The notes under the pieces: generated by a model
What the model was told of the DNA's origin: nothing
Seen by the model: the letters and a program-made list of their open reading frames with translations, nothing else
Database searches by the model: none
DNA from: CAYUIS01 sp964444825
GTDB lineage: Bacteria > Chloroflexota > Anaerolineae > B4-G1
Assembly: GCA_964444825.1 (NCBI GenBank)
Contig: CAYUIS010000099.1
Location: 1 to 19,137, forward strand
Direction: 5' to 3'
DNA length: 19,137 nucleotides
Position numbers and translations under genes: made by a program
In this document: positions 1 to 7,471 of the stretch, piece after piece
How positions within the stretch are numbered: position 1 is the stretch's first letter
How the letters are laid out: each line of letters opens with the position of its first letter

Positions 1-638
1 ATGTCGCGGATCCACCGTTTCTCCCCATTCTCCAGGCGATAGATATGCGGGCTATTGCGGCATTTGAGCAGCACGTGCAGCGGCGTCCCAATCTCGAACC
101 GATCCAGGTAGCCATCCTCGACGATATGCACGTCTCCCCAGGTGTAACCAAAGTGCTCAAAGGCATCCAGGCTGCTGATCCAGCGGAACTGATCATTCTG
201 ATAGACATAGACCTTTTCGTCGTTCTCCTCCTTGACCACCAACCCGTCCAAGACCACGAGAGCGGCGCTATCGGGCAGAGCGGTCGCCAGGGTGGTCCCA
301 TGGCGGTTGAAGGGGATGTTGATCAGCACGATGGCGACGAGCAATCCCAGTGCCAGTCGTCCCATCATCCGGGCAGCGTGAGAGGGGCCCGGGGACATGG
401 GAGGCAACTCTGGCTCTGGCTTTGGATCCAGCGGGTGTACCCTTGCCTCGACCTGAGGCTCTGGAAGCGCATTCTTCCGTTCCACTTCCACACGTGGAGG
501 TGGAGGCGCGGCTTTGGACTTGACCGGCGGCGTTGCGCGCCTTCGCGCCTGTATCCGCTCCTCGATTTCCTCCACTAGCAAGTCGAGTATCTGATTCACA
601 CGAGATGACGGTTGATCACTCAACGGTTTATCATTCAT
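1..638 (-). CDS. single-span envelope protein, partial (C-terminus outside window)
   Basis: I do not recognise a named family. From the ATG at 638 about 212 residues are visible before the window edge. The N-terminal ~110 residues are charged and then Pro-rich and would be cytoplasmic. A membrane segment at about residues 119-134 follows, and the rest would be outside. The outer part holds two similar short motifs: YVYQNDQFRWISSLDAFEHFGY and, later, IYRLENGEKRWI. This Y-x-NG-x-x-RWI type of motif recurs in secreted Actinobacterial and Chloroflexi proteins. The start is supported by AAGGTGGG overlapping the stop of the upstream gene (TAA at 651-653), so the two genes are probably translationally coupled. 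It is the last visible gene of the PadR-led operon. The function is unknown; a role in the cell envelope is inferred from topology only. Confidence 0.75.
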   Translation of the reverse strand, partial: MNDKPLSDQPSSRVNQILDLLVEEIEERIQARRRATPPVKSKAAPPPPRVEVERKNALPEPQVEARVHPLDPKPEPELPPMSPGPSHAARMMGRLALGLLVAIVLINIPFNRHGTTLATALPDSAALVVLDGLVVKEENDEKVYVYQNDQFRWISSLDAFEHFGYTWGDVHIVEDGYLDRFEIGTPLHVLLKCRNSPHIYRLENGEKRWIRD

Positions 639-650
639 AGTTGCCCACCT

Positions 651-1340
651 TTAGCGTACAGTGACAAAGCCCAGGATCTCGCCGATACTGGCCAAGATGT
701 TGCCATAAAAGTTGCCGCCCAGTTGACGGAACAACTCGAACTGCATACTCGGCGCGCCGATGAATGGGCGCAACGTCCAGGCCATCTGGCTACCGACGAA
801 AGCGTAGACCAGGATCCACAGCCGAACCACATTTCTTCTTGCGCTCGCTCCCTCCTTGCCACCCGCCGATACGATGCGCATCCCTTGACCAAGAAATATC
901 ACTCCCACAATACCAGAGATCGCAAAGCACCCTACATTCAGAAGCTTGAAAAACTGATAGCTACTTGTCGTGAGCAAGAAAAACAACACGATTGGAGTAA
1001 AGCTAAGCGAAAGCACTGCCGTCACCGTAATTGCCGTCAGGATGAGAGCAAAGTTTTGCGTCAGGCTCTGGTTGGAACCGAAGATGAGGTTGAAGAAGTA
1101 GAGCGTCGGCGAGCAGACGACCAGCGTCGCCAGGAATAGCACTGGCAACTTGATGGCGGAACTGAGCGTCTGCCACAGGCTATGCGTCGAGCCCATCACT
1201 GCACCATAAAGCGCAAAGAAGGCAATACTAGAAATGAGCATAGCGCGCATCTTCTGGCCCAGTTCCACGCCCTCCCGAATCTCACCAAAGAACAGTCGCC
1301 GGTCGCGCAATATCGTCTCAATGATCGCTAGATTGTTCAC
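651..1340 (-). CDS. five-span Yip1-like membrane protein
   Basis: This 229-residue polytopic protein begins at GTG 1340. The start is supported by AAGGAGGT seven bases upstream. Hydrophobic segments lie near residues 32-52, 63-88, 98-125, 132-152 and 170-190. The N-terminal stretch (LRDRRLFFGEI) and the C-terminal stretch (WTLRPFIGAPSMQFELFR) resemble a small membrane protein family seen in cyanobacteria and Chloroflexi and distantly related to Yip1-type proteins. That resemblance is from memory and is not tested. No catalytic residues are evident. It lies 51 bases after the HAAS-type gene and 12 bases before the partial envelope protein, in the same orientation, so it is probably part of the PadR-led operon. 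The biochemical role is unknown. Confidence 0.8.
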   Translation of the reverse strand: MNNLAIIETILRDRRLFFGEIREGVELGQKMRAMLISSIAFFALYGAVMGSTHSLWQTLSSAIKLPVLFLATLVVCSPTLYFFNLIFGSNQSLTQNFALILTAITVTAVLSLSFTPIVLFFLLTTSSYQFFKLLNVGCFAISGIVGVIFLGQGMRIVSAGGKEGASARRNVVRLWILVYAFVGSQMAWTLRPFIGAPSMQFELFRQLGGNFYGNILASIGEILGFVTVR

Positions 1341-1391
1341 TCGACGTACCTCCTTAGTACAAATGTCGTCAGATTGTGGTTTTGTCGTTCT

Positions 1392-1868
1392 CTACCACCG
1401 CAAAGCAGGCAGGGCAAAGAAAACGATCGACAAGGTCCAGAAAAAGGTCCACGATACCAATGCGTAACGCCAACGCGGAAACCTCAGCATAGGCACCAGC
1501 AATGCGACCAGCGACACGGCCCAGAACGCAGGCCGCACCAGAACCTCCTGCCAACCAATGGCCGTGCCATCTGGGGCAAAGACCAACCAGCGCAGAGTCA
1601 GCGCACAGACAACCGGCAGTCCAGCCGCCACGACGCCATCAGCGGCCCCCCATCCGACGTGGGCGGCCTGGAGTTCGCAGCCCACCTCCTCACCCCCGAA
1701 CCGGGCCGCAGCTCTGGCTAGCGCTTCATCCTCGGCCATTCCCTGGACCTGTGCTGCCGCAACTGCGTCCTCCAGATGGCCACGAAGCTCCTCCAGCAGC
1801 TCGTGTTCCATCTCGGCATCTAGGTCGAGTTGAGCGCGAATTCGCTCCAATACAGCATCGGCGCTCAC
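1392..1868 (-). CDS. HAAS-type (permease-prefix-like) membrane protein, PadR partner
   Basis: I chose the GTG at 1868, which overlaps the padR-type stop codon as GTGA and has TGGAG about six bases upstream. An ATG at 1919 would force a 55-base overlap. The product is 158 residues. The first ~70 residues are a helical segment of the HAAS / permease-prefix type, with the typical pattern ELLEELRGHLEDAV, then EDEALARAAARFG. Three hydrophobic segments follow, near residues 77-95, 110-126 and 135-155. In this family, genes directly downstream of PadR-type regulators are thought to act with them in membrane signalling or envelope-stress responses. The tight overlap with the regulator fits that arrangement. 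The exact role here is inferred. Confidence 0.8.
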   Translation of the reverse strand: MSADAVLERIRAQLDLDAEMEHELLEELRGHLEDAVAAAQVQGMAEDEALARAAARFGGEEVGCELQAAHVGWGAADGVVAAGLPVVCALTLRWLVFAPDGTAIGWQEVLVRPAFWAVSLVALLVPMLRFPRWRYALVSWTFFWTLSIVFFALPALRW

Positions 1869-2209
1869 GCTGACTCCAGACCCAACAACTGGTTCATCTG
1901 CTGGCTGAAGGTCTGCCATCGCTCCATCTCCACCTCTAACTGCCGGCGTCCCTGTTCAGTGACGGTGTACACCTTGCGCCGCCGGGTGCCGGGTTCGCCC
2001 AACCACCGGCTACTCAGCAGGCCATCCTGCTCCATCCGATGCAAGCTGGGATAGATCAGCCCCTCTTTGAACCGAAAGTAACCCTGGCTGCGAAGCTCCA
2101 ATTGCCGGATAATCTCATAGCCATGGAGCGGCTCTTCCACATCGACCAACAGCGTGAGGATGGCCACGGTGGTCGTTCCCTTGCGCATCTGATCCAGACC
2201 GCCTGTCAT
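1865..2209 (-). CDS. PadR-family transcriptional regulator
   Basis: This 114-residue winged-helix DNA-binding protein shows the PadR hallmarks in order. They are HGYEI at residues 29-33, the recognition-helix region GLIYPSLHRMEQDGLL at 50-65, and the wing RRKVYTVTEQG at 77-87. A C-terminal dimerisation helix follows (about 88-110). The length is typical of the short (PadR-s2-like) subgroup. The ATG at 2209 is preceded by AGGAGG at good spacing. It is the first gene of its operon. The promoter upstream carries two inverted repeats, one across the -10 and one at the expected transcription start, so autorepression is likely. The stop codon overlaps the start of the HAAS-type gene. The effector is unknown. 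Confidence 0.92.
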   Translation of the reverse strand: MTGGLDQMRKGTTTVAILTLLVDVEEPLHGYEIIRQLELRSQGYFRFKEGLIYPSLHRMEQDGLLSSRWLGEPGTRRRKVYTVTEQGRRQLEVEMERWQTFSQQMNQLLGLESA

Positions 2210-2243
2210 CCGATTCCCTCCTACTCACCTAAAAGATACATAC

Positions 2244-2276
2244 CCATAATTATCTTATGGTTATTGTACCACAATA
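2244..2276. promoter_or_regulatory. two inverted repeats, candidate PadR operators
   Basis: CCATAA (2244-2249) and TTATGG (2255-2260) form a perfect inverted repeat with a 5-base spacer at the predicted transcription start. TATTGT (2262-2267) and ACAATA (2271-2276) form a second perfect repeat with a 3-base spacer, overlapping the -10. AT-rich dyads at the promoter of a padR-type gene are the usual position for its own operator. Binding itself is inferred. Confidence 0.55.
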
Positions 2277-2291
2277 TCGAGCGTGTGTCAA
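2263..2291 (-). promoter_or_regulatory. sigma70-like promoter of the padR operon
   Basis: On the minus strand a perfect -35 TTGACA (2286-2291) is followed by a 17-base spacer and the -10 TACAAT (2263-2268). Transcription would start near 2256, about 45 bases before the padR-type start codon. Confidence 0.8.
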
Positions 2292-2406
2292 GCCTGAAAA
2301 GGTTCCCAACCAGGGCCGTCGCATTGAGAACCAGCGCTGGGTGCAACGCACCTTGACGGACAAAGTGACAACCAAGGCAGCCTGGCAAGGTACGCCGCAC
2401 TTGTGG

Positions 2407-3111
2407 CTATGCGGTCAGTTTGCGATAGGTGGAAAAGAACGTGCCCGGTTCAACTGCTGTCCAGGGCTCATCGTATACCAGGCGGCCTCTGGAAAGCACC
2501 ACAACCCGCCGGCCTGCCGCCAACCCTCGCTCCAGATTGTGAGTGGTGAGCAAGACGGTGACACCCTCTTCCACTAGCTCGCCCAGGAGGTCTGTCAGAA
2601 CTTGGGCTGCGTCAGGGTCAAGACCGGTGTACGGCTCATCCAATAGAAGCACACCGGGCCGGTGCAGAACTGCGCGTGCCACCGACAACCGCTGCTGCAT
2701 CCCCCTGGAGAACGTACGAACCAGGTCGTGTCGCCGTCCCGCCAATCCGACCTGCTTCAAGAGATCCTCTATGCGATCTGCGCTCTTTTCCAAATCGTAC
2801 AACTGAGCATAAAAACGTAGGTTCTGCTCAGCGCTCAGATCATCGTAGAGCAAGGTGCGATGAGACAGAAAGCCGATTTGACGACGCACTTCTTCTCCGG
2901 CCTGTGACGGGTCCAGGCCAGCGATACGGATCGTGCCAGACGTAGGGCGAGCCAGTGTTGCCAGAATACGCAGAAGGGTGGTCTTGCCCGCACCATTGGG
3001 GCCCATCAGCGTGACAAACTCGCCTGCCTCGACTGAGAGGCCCACCCCTGCCAAGGCCACGTGGGGACCGAAGGACTTGACCACCTCATGTGTTTCTATC
3101 ATCGCCGGCAT
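2407..3111 (-). CDS. ccmA: CcmA-like heme exporter ABC transporter ATP-binding protein
   Basis: This 234-residue ABC ATPase would power the Ccm complex that delivers heme to CcmE. Visible motifs are Walker A GPNGAGKTT (37-45), a CcmA-like stretch LSHRTLLYDDLSAEQNL (82-98), the signature SRGMQQRLS (135-143), Walker B VLLLDEP (154-160) and the H-loop histidine H191. The region after Walker A, where other ABC ATPases usually have a Q-loop glutamine, carries the SHxxLLYxDL form typical of CcmA, which sets it apart from generic ABC ATPases. The ATG at 3111 has GAGGAG nine bases upstream, partly overlapping the stop of the preceding gene. It is the last gene of the ccm operon. Its usual membrane partners, ccmB and ccmC, are not downstream: the next gene belongs to the padR operon. 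Confidence 0.85.
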   Translation of the reverse strand: MPAMIETHEVVKSFGPHVALAGVGLSVEAGEFVTLMGPNGAGKTTLLRILATLARPTSGTIRIAGLDPSQAGEEVRRQIGFLSHRTLLYDDLSAEQNLRFYAQLYDLEKSADRIEDLLKQVGLAGRRHDLVRTFSRGMQQRLSVARAVLHRPGVLLLDEPYTGLDPDAAQVLTDLLGELVEEGVTVLLTTHNLERGLAAGRRVVVLSRGRLVYDEPWTAVEPGTFFSTYRKLTA

Positions 3112-3124
3112 CCGGATGCACTCC

Positions 3125-5941
3125 TCACTTGTTTCCGATCGTTACGACCAGATCCTCAGGCAAGACGATGTGGTCTTGGCCCTGCTCAGTTCCAATGCGT
3201 GTCACGGTCGCCGAATCGTACAACCCCACGATGAGCGTGGCCGGGCCGGAGTAGCCAACATCGGAAAAGATCAGCGTATGCCAATCCCTAATGACCTCGC
3301 CGCCCACCCAGGTCGGCGTTGGACGCCGATTCCGCGCCGGCGGCCCGTCGTGCTGGGCGATCAGGTGCCCATCTGCAGCCAAAAGCTGGGTGAAGACGGT
3401 GTATGAGGTCTCCAAAGGGACATCGTTCAGGGCCTGCCAATAGAGAATCACCTGGAAGGGCTGACCCGCCGATAGGCGACTGGTCTTGACCGTGTAGCCC
3501 AACAGCGCGGCAAAATCACCAACCTGGATGCCGACGTGTTCCGCCTGTCGTGGCAACTCCCACAGCAGCGCCGACTCGTCGAGCTGCATCTGTCCCAACG
3601 AAACCCGGTTGTCACCGGCCACAAGCGCCAGTTCAGCCACGCCCCGCCGAGGTGGATAGGTCAGCGCCCTCCGCTCGACAACGACCTCACCCGCGTTCCA
3701 TCGCTCAACGGGATAAAGCTCGGACAGTAGTTGGCTGGAGACTTGGGTCCATACCTCGCCAGCGCCGGAGAGCCGCAGTGTCGGGACAGCCGAAAGTCGG
3801 GGCACCTCTTCCGCCCGCCAGCGCAAGAGCACCTCCACCTGAGCGCCAGGCAGCGTGGCCCGCGGCACGACCGCATAGCGATCCAGAGACAGGCCCTCAC
3901 TCACCACAGATATCTCCGGCGTCTCCCAGGTCACATTTTCCCACGTCCCATAGGGGTCGACGTCGAAAGACTCTCCCCGCACCAGGGTGACGTTGCCCAA
4001 GCCATATTCATACTCACCAGTTGCCACACCATTCGTGTCCATCAATGGGAGGCGAGCCAGCCTTTGTGCGTCGTATACGCCCACATCCAAATGGAACGAC
4101 AGGGGCGGCGTCCCCACAGGCACCGGCACGACGTAGAAATTGACCGCCTCAGTGCCCACCACCCAGCGATCAGTGCTGCGTCCAGCGTCATCCAATACCA
4201 TCACATCGGCGGCGGAAAGGCGCCGCCCCTCAACATCTCTCAACATCACGACGACTTTGTACGGAACGCCGGTTCGCTCGACCAGCCGCCAGTGCAGAGC
4301 GACAGTCACCGCATTGTCCGTCGTTGCCACGGGCTCATAGCTTGCCCCTGTCAAGGACAAAGCCCCAAACCTGGCCCGAACCTGGCTGAACTCCGAGGGT
4401 TCGGGAAGCAAGGGGGTGGGAGCGTTCAGTGTATAGGCGCGCACGTCAAGACCGCGGAAATCCCGCCACTCGACCAACCGCCCCACCCGTTCCAATAGAA
4501 ACGGCCACAAGCCGTGTACGTCAGCCTGGGATGGGTCCCAGTGTACCAGGAAAAGGCGCTGTTTCCCCGTCGTGACCTCCTGCAGGTGATGGGCCTTGGC
4601 GGCGAGCGGTTCGTCCCGGGCCATCGCGACCATCGCTGGGCCGTCGTAATAGTAGGGCAGAGAATAGTCATCAGGGCCAACCAGGATCACGTCGCTGGCC
4701 GTGGCGACCTCCTCCAGATAGGCGGCTACACCCCGCACGTCGTCCTTGTGGAACCTCTCATCATAGGTCTGGATGGCCAACCCTGTTGCCAGTACAAAGG
4801 CCAGAACGCAGGCCAACAGCCCACCCATCCAGCGACTCCAAACACCCCCGCTCCACAGCACGACCACCGAGCGGCCCATCACGAGAAAAAGCGGCACTGA
4901 AAACCCTATCGTGTAACGTGGGTGTGCCAGGGGCCACTTTTGCCAAAAGACAAAACAAAAGACGAGTGGCACCAGGCTATGGGCCAGCATTGTGGTCGCC
5001 TGACGGCGTTTTTCGTCGGCCAGGCACGCCAAAAGCACACCCAATGTACCCCCCAGCGCCACAAGCGCCACTCCCATCGCCAGCACAGGCTGAGCTTGAA
5101 CGGCAGCCTCGTTGCCGCTGATCGTGAAACGCCAGATACGCCACACAAAGGTGAGCAGACTCGGTCCCGTTTCCTCCACTCCTACGCCCAGCCAAGGCCG
5201 GATGTTGTCCCAATGGCAAGCGAGATTCCACACCCAGGGCGCGAACAGACCGGCCGCCAACAACTGGCTGGCGGCCCATTCGCCGATCGAGAAACGCCGC
5301 CGCCGGAGCCAATCGATCATCAGAAACAGGTTGCCCCAAAGAATCCCCAGGGCCAGGACAAAATGGGCATACAGGATCAGGGCTTCGATCACACCCAACG
5401 TCAACCAGTGGTGCCAAAGCAGGCGGTTGTCTGCTTCCACCACCTGATGAAGCGTATGGATGAACAAGAGGTAGAGCAACGGCAACAGAACGTACACCCG
5501 AGCCTCTTGGCTGTAGGTGACGTATAAAGGGGAGAACACAACGATTGTCAAACTAAGGAGCGCGGTACGCTGGTCAAAGACGTGTCGCCCCACCACGTAG
5601 GTAACAGGTAAAAGAAGCACACCACAGAACAACGACAGGAAGCGTACGCCCAGCTCACTTAAGCCCGCCAGCGGCGCCCACGCGGTCAGCAAGGCATAGT
5701 GCAACGGAGGATGGGTCCAGGACTCGTCGCCTGCTGTGCCCAACACCGCCAACCACCCGCCTTGGGCCACGTGAACGGCGTTTGCCTCGTCCCACCAGAT
5801 GGACTGATAGGAGATGCGGTACAGTCGAAGTGCAAATCCGACAAAGATCAGAAGATATGGCAAAGAGAAAGGGAGATAACGGGTGATAGAGGAAAAACGG
5901 CCCGAGCAGCCACCTGGATAACGATCACCCTCTGCACTCAT
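3125..5941 (-). CDS. ArnT/PMT-type membrane glycosyltransferase with large extracytoplasmic C-terminus
   Basis: I chose the internal ATG at 5941 (938 residues). It lies 16 bases after the previous gene, whereas the longer frame from 6070 would overlap that gene by 113 bases with a non-hydrophobic, Arg/Ser-rich extension. The N-terminal half shows the layout of dolichyl- or polyprenyl-phosphate-dependent glycosyltransferases (GT39/GT83, PMT_2). After the first membrane span, an outer loop carries WWDE with the likely catalytic pair D51/E52. THPPLHY (76-82) and the SQEARVY motif follow, then about ten membrane spans up to residue ~400. Residues ~410-938 are extracytoplasmic and contain repeated beta-sandwich-like segments. 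Such enzymes transfer sugars from a lipid carrier to lipids or proteins. Sugar and acceptor are unknown. Its place between two ccm-linked genes is unusual. Confidence 0.82.
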   Translation of the reverse strand: MSAEGDRYPGGCSGRFSSITRYLPFSLPYLLIFVGFALRLYRISYQSIWWDEANAVHVAQGGWLAVLGTAGDESWTHPPLHYALLTAWAPLAGLSELGVRFLSLFCGVLLLPVTYVVGRHVFDQRTALLSLTIVVFSPLYVTYSQEARVYVLLPLLYLLFIHTLHQVVEADNRLLWHHWLTLGVIEALILYAHFVLALGILWGNLFLMIDWLRRRRFSIGEWAASQLLAAGLFAPWVWNLACHWDNIRPWLGVGVEETGPSLLTFVWRIWRFTISGNEAAVQAQPVLAMGVALVALGGTLGVLLACLADEKRRQATTMLAHSLVPLVFCFVFWQKWPLAHPRYTIGFSVPLFLVMGRSVVVLWSGGVWSRWMGGLLACVLAFVLATGLAIQTYDERFHKDDVRGVAAYLEEVATASDVILVGPDDYSLPYYYDGPAMVAMARDEPLAAKAHHLQEVTTGKQRLFLVHWDPSQADVHGLWPFLLERVGRLVEWRDFRGLDVRAYTLNAPTPLLPEPSEFSQVRARFGALSLTGASYEPVATTDNAVTVALHWRLVERTGVPYKVVVMLRDVEGRRLSAADVMVLDDAGRSTDRWVVGTEAVNFYVVPVPVGTPPLSFHLDVGVYDAQRLARLPLMDTNGVATGEYEYGLGNVTLVRGESFDVDPYGTWENVTWETPEISVVSEGLSLDRYAVVPRATLPGAQVEVLLRWRAEEVPRLSAVPTLRLSGAGEVWTQVSSQLLSELYPVERWNAGEVVVERRALTYPPRRGVAELALVAGDNRVSLGQMQLDESALLWELPRQAEHVGIQVGDFAALLGYTVKTSRLSAGQPFQVILYWQALNDVPLETSYTVFTQLLAADGHLIAQHDGPPARNRRPTPTWVGGEVIRDWHTLIFSDVGYSGPATLIVGLYDSATVTRIGTEQGQDHIVLPEDLVVTIGNK

Positions 5942-5957
5942 GTGGCAGCGCTCACTC

Positions 5958-7184
5958 TTATCCGTCTGTGGGCTCGTCTCCGCCGATAAGTGTCCGCAGT
6001 TGTCGCTTGAGCGCCCGTCGCTTCCGCTGGTAGCTCTTCTCCGTGACCTCTCCCGCCTCGAAATCCGCATCCAGCGCGGCGATGGCCTCCACCAACGGGC
6101 GGGCTGCCCTAGGAGGCGACCCTCCGGCAGAGGGCTGCCACAGGAAATAGGCCACCACCACAGCCGCCGCCAACACCACGAGGCCCACGCTGATCTCGCG
6201 CGAGGCGCTACGGACCAATGGAGAGCCGGTTGTCGGAGAAGAAAACGGAGCGGACGGCATCGCCGCCTGAGGGCGATCGAGCAAGGTAAAGACGAGGGAT
6301 TCCCCTGCCAAAATAGGACCGGCAGTGTAGGAGAACGCCGGTCCCATCTGCGTATCGAGCGCGCCCGCTGAGGTTATGCCCGCTCCCTCCAGAGACATGT
6401 CCCCTTCACTGAGCAGCAGCACAACCGAAGCCACCGGGACCTCAAATGACCGTTCGATCTGCATACCATCACGAAAGGGGAGTTCATAGCTGAACAACGT
6501 TTCCACGGTTGACGCACCCGGCAAGATCGGCTCTACATCCGCAAAGCCACCCTCGCGCTCCACGAATCGCTCGCCGAGGCCGGCCCCGTCGAAAGTCAGA
6601 TCCTCCGCGCCCTCGGGCAGAGCATACGAAAGCGTGAGCCGGCGACCAGACTCGGGATCAAGTTGGCCGACGTACGTCTTGTCCCCAGTATTGCTGATCA
6701 GATGGTACTCTCCAACTCGGATACGGCCATCCACGCTGGATACAAACAGGTGGAGCTGGGCAACCTCAACATCGGAGCGATCCTGCGTAGTCTCGTACAC
6801 GGTCACTTCGAGGGCAAGCTCGTCCTGCGCAGACTCGACGGCCGCCGGATCAGTGGAATACGCCACATCCTCATGGACGACACGCGCAACCAGCGTTTCC
6901 CCCTCCACAAGCGCGAGGTTTTCGAAGCGAAAGGTCCCATCGGCAGCCAGCGACGTAGTGTAGGTTCCCTTTTCCTCCACATCAGAGAAGACATGCAACA
7001 CCACCTCTGTACCGGCAGGGGCAGATCCACCGGCGGTGCCGTTGGTCACGCGGCCCACGACTGTGACCCCACCCATCTGGTGCGGGAACGTCCAGGCCGT
7101 CGCTGAAACGAGAGTCAGGAACGCCAGAACACCGACGACGCGTGAGGTGCGTAGCGTACGTGGTGATCTATGACGAAGCATCAT
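5958..7184 (-). CDS. two-span envelope protein with CcmI-like cytoplasmic tail
   Basis: The start at 7184 overlaps the stop of the zinc-ribbon gene as ATGA and is preceded by GAGGGCGGGGA; a second ATG follows directly at 7181. The product is 408 residues. A membrane segment or signal anchor lies at about 16-32. An extracytoplasmic part (about 38-330) begins with a carboxypeptidase-regulatory-like beta-sandwich around residues 38-110. A second membrane span lies at about 331-349, and a 59-residue basic tail follows. The tail contains ALDADFEAGEVTEKSYQRKR, resembling the short helical LDxDFExGxxxxxxY motif of the CcmI/CycH N-terminal region and of SHOCT-like tails. Position directly after ccmF and the zinc-ribbon gene suggests a role in cytochrome c maturation or apocytochrome handling. 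That role is inferred. Confidence 0.75.
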   Translation of the reverse strand: MMLRHRSPRTLRTSRVVGVLAFLTLVSATAWTFPHQMGGVTVVGRVTNGTAGGSAPAGTEVVLHVFSDVEEKGTYTTSLAADGTFRFENLALVEGETLVARVVHEDVAYSTDPAAVESAQDELALEVTVYETTQDRSDVEVAQLHLFVSSVDGRIRVGEYHLISNTGDKTYVGQLDPESGRRLTLSYALPEGAEDLTFDGAGLGERFVEREGGFADVEPILPGASTVETLFSYELPFRDGMQIERSFEVPVASVVLLLSEGDMSLEGAGITSAGALDTQMGPAFSYTAGPILAGESLVFTLLDRPQAAMPSAPFSSPTTGSPLVRSASREISVGLVVLAAAVVVAYFLWQPSAGGSPPRAARPLVEAIAALDADFEAGEVTEKSYQRKRRALKRQLRTLIGGDEPTDG

Positions 7185-7459
7185 TCCCCGCCCTCGCTCA
7201 ACTGAGTGCCACATCCGGAGCAAAAACGATCGCCATGGCCCACGCGACGCCCACACTGGGGGCAGAAATTGACGGCCTCCACGTCCCTCTCCGGAGGGAC
7301 AGTGCCGCTCGTCGTTTTCCCAGTATGGACCTGGGCAACCCACGTCTCAATAGCCTGGTCCATATCGGCAGGTGCCGAAACCTTATGAAATGGGCGAGCT
7401 AGATAGACACCCACGATCAAAGCGACGCCAATTCCCACCAGAACAGAACCAATACCCAT
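7181..7459 (-). CDS. small membrane-anchored zinc-ribbon protein
   Basis: This 92-residue protein has one N-terminal membrane span (about 3-21), a linker of ~45 residues, and a zinc-ribbon with C66, C69, C80 and C83 (CPQC, ten residues, CSGC). The start ATG at 7459 follows GGGGGAAGGT. It lies 12 bases after ccmF, and its stop overlaps the next gene. The span followed by ARPF resembles the short first membrane segment of CcmI-type proteins. Together with the CcmI-like tail of the next gene, this suggests that CcmI-like functions are split between two proteins, which is inference. The cysteine pairs lack the following histidine of a heme site, so zinc is the more likely ligand. No named family was recognised. 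Confidence 0.75.
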   Translation of the reverse strand: MGIGSVLVGIGVALIVGVYLARPFHKVSAPADMDQAIETWVAQVHTGKTTSGTVPPERDVEAVNFCPQCGRRVGHGDRFCSGCGTQLSEGGE

Positions 7460-7471
7460 ACCTTCCCCCAG

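Noticed and set aside
2340..2352. GGTGC-AAC-GCACC hairpin after ccmA, considered as a terminator
   Set aside because: Only a 5-bp stem and no T-run on either side. No convincing terminator was found between ccmA and the padR promoter.
3731..5527. Several plus-strand open frames opposite the glycosyltransferase gene
   Set aside because: Low-complexity Arg/His/Pro-rich products, no start signals, fully antisense to a well-supported gene.
7181..7459. CPQC and CSGC of the small membrane protein considered as heme sites
   Set aside because: Neither pair is followed by histidine; paired CxxC knuckles ten residues apart fit a zinc-ribbon. The predicted side of the membrane is cytoplasmic if the N-terminal span is a simple anchor, but this is not certain.
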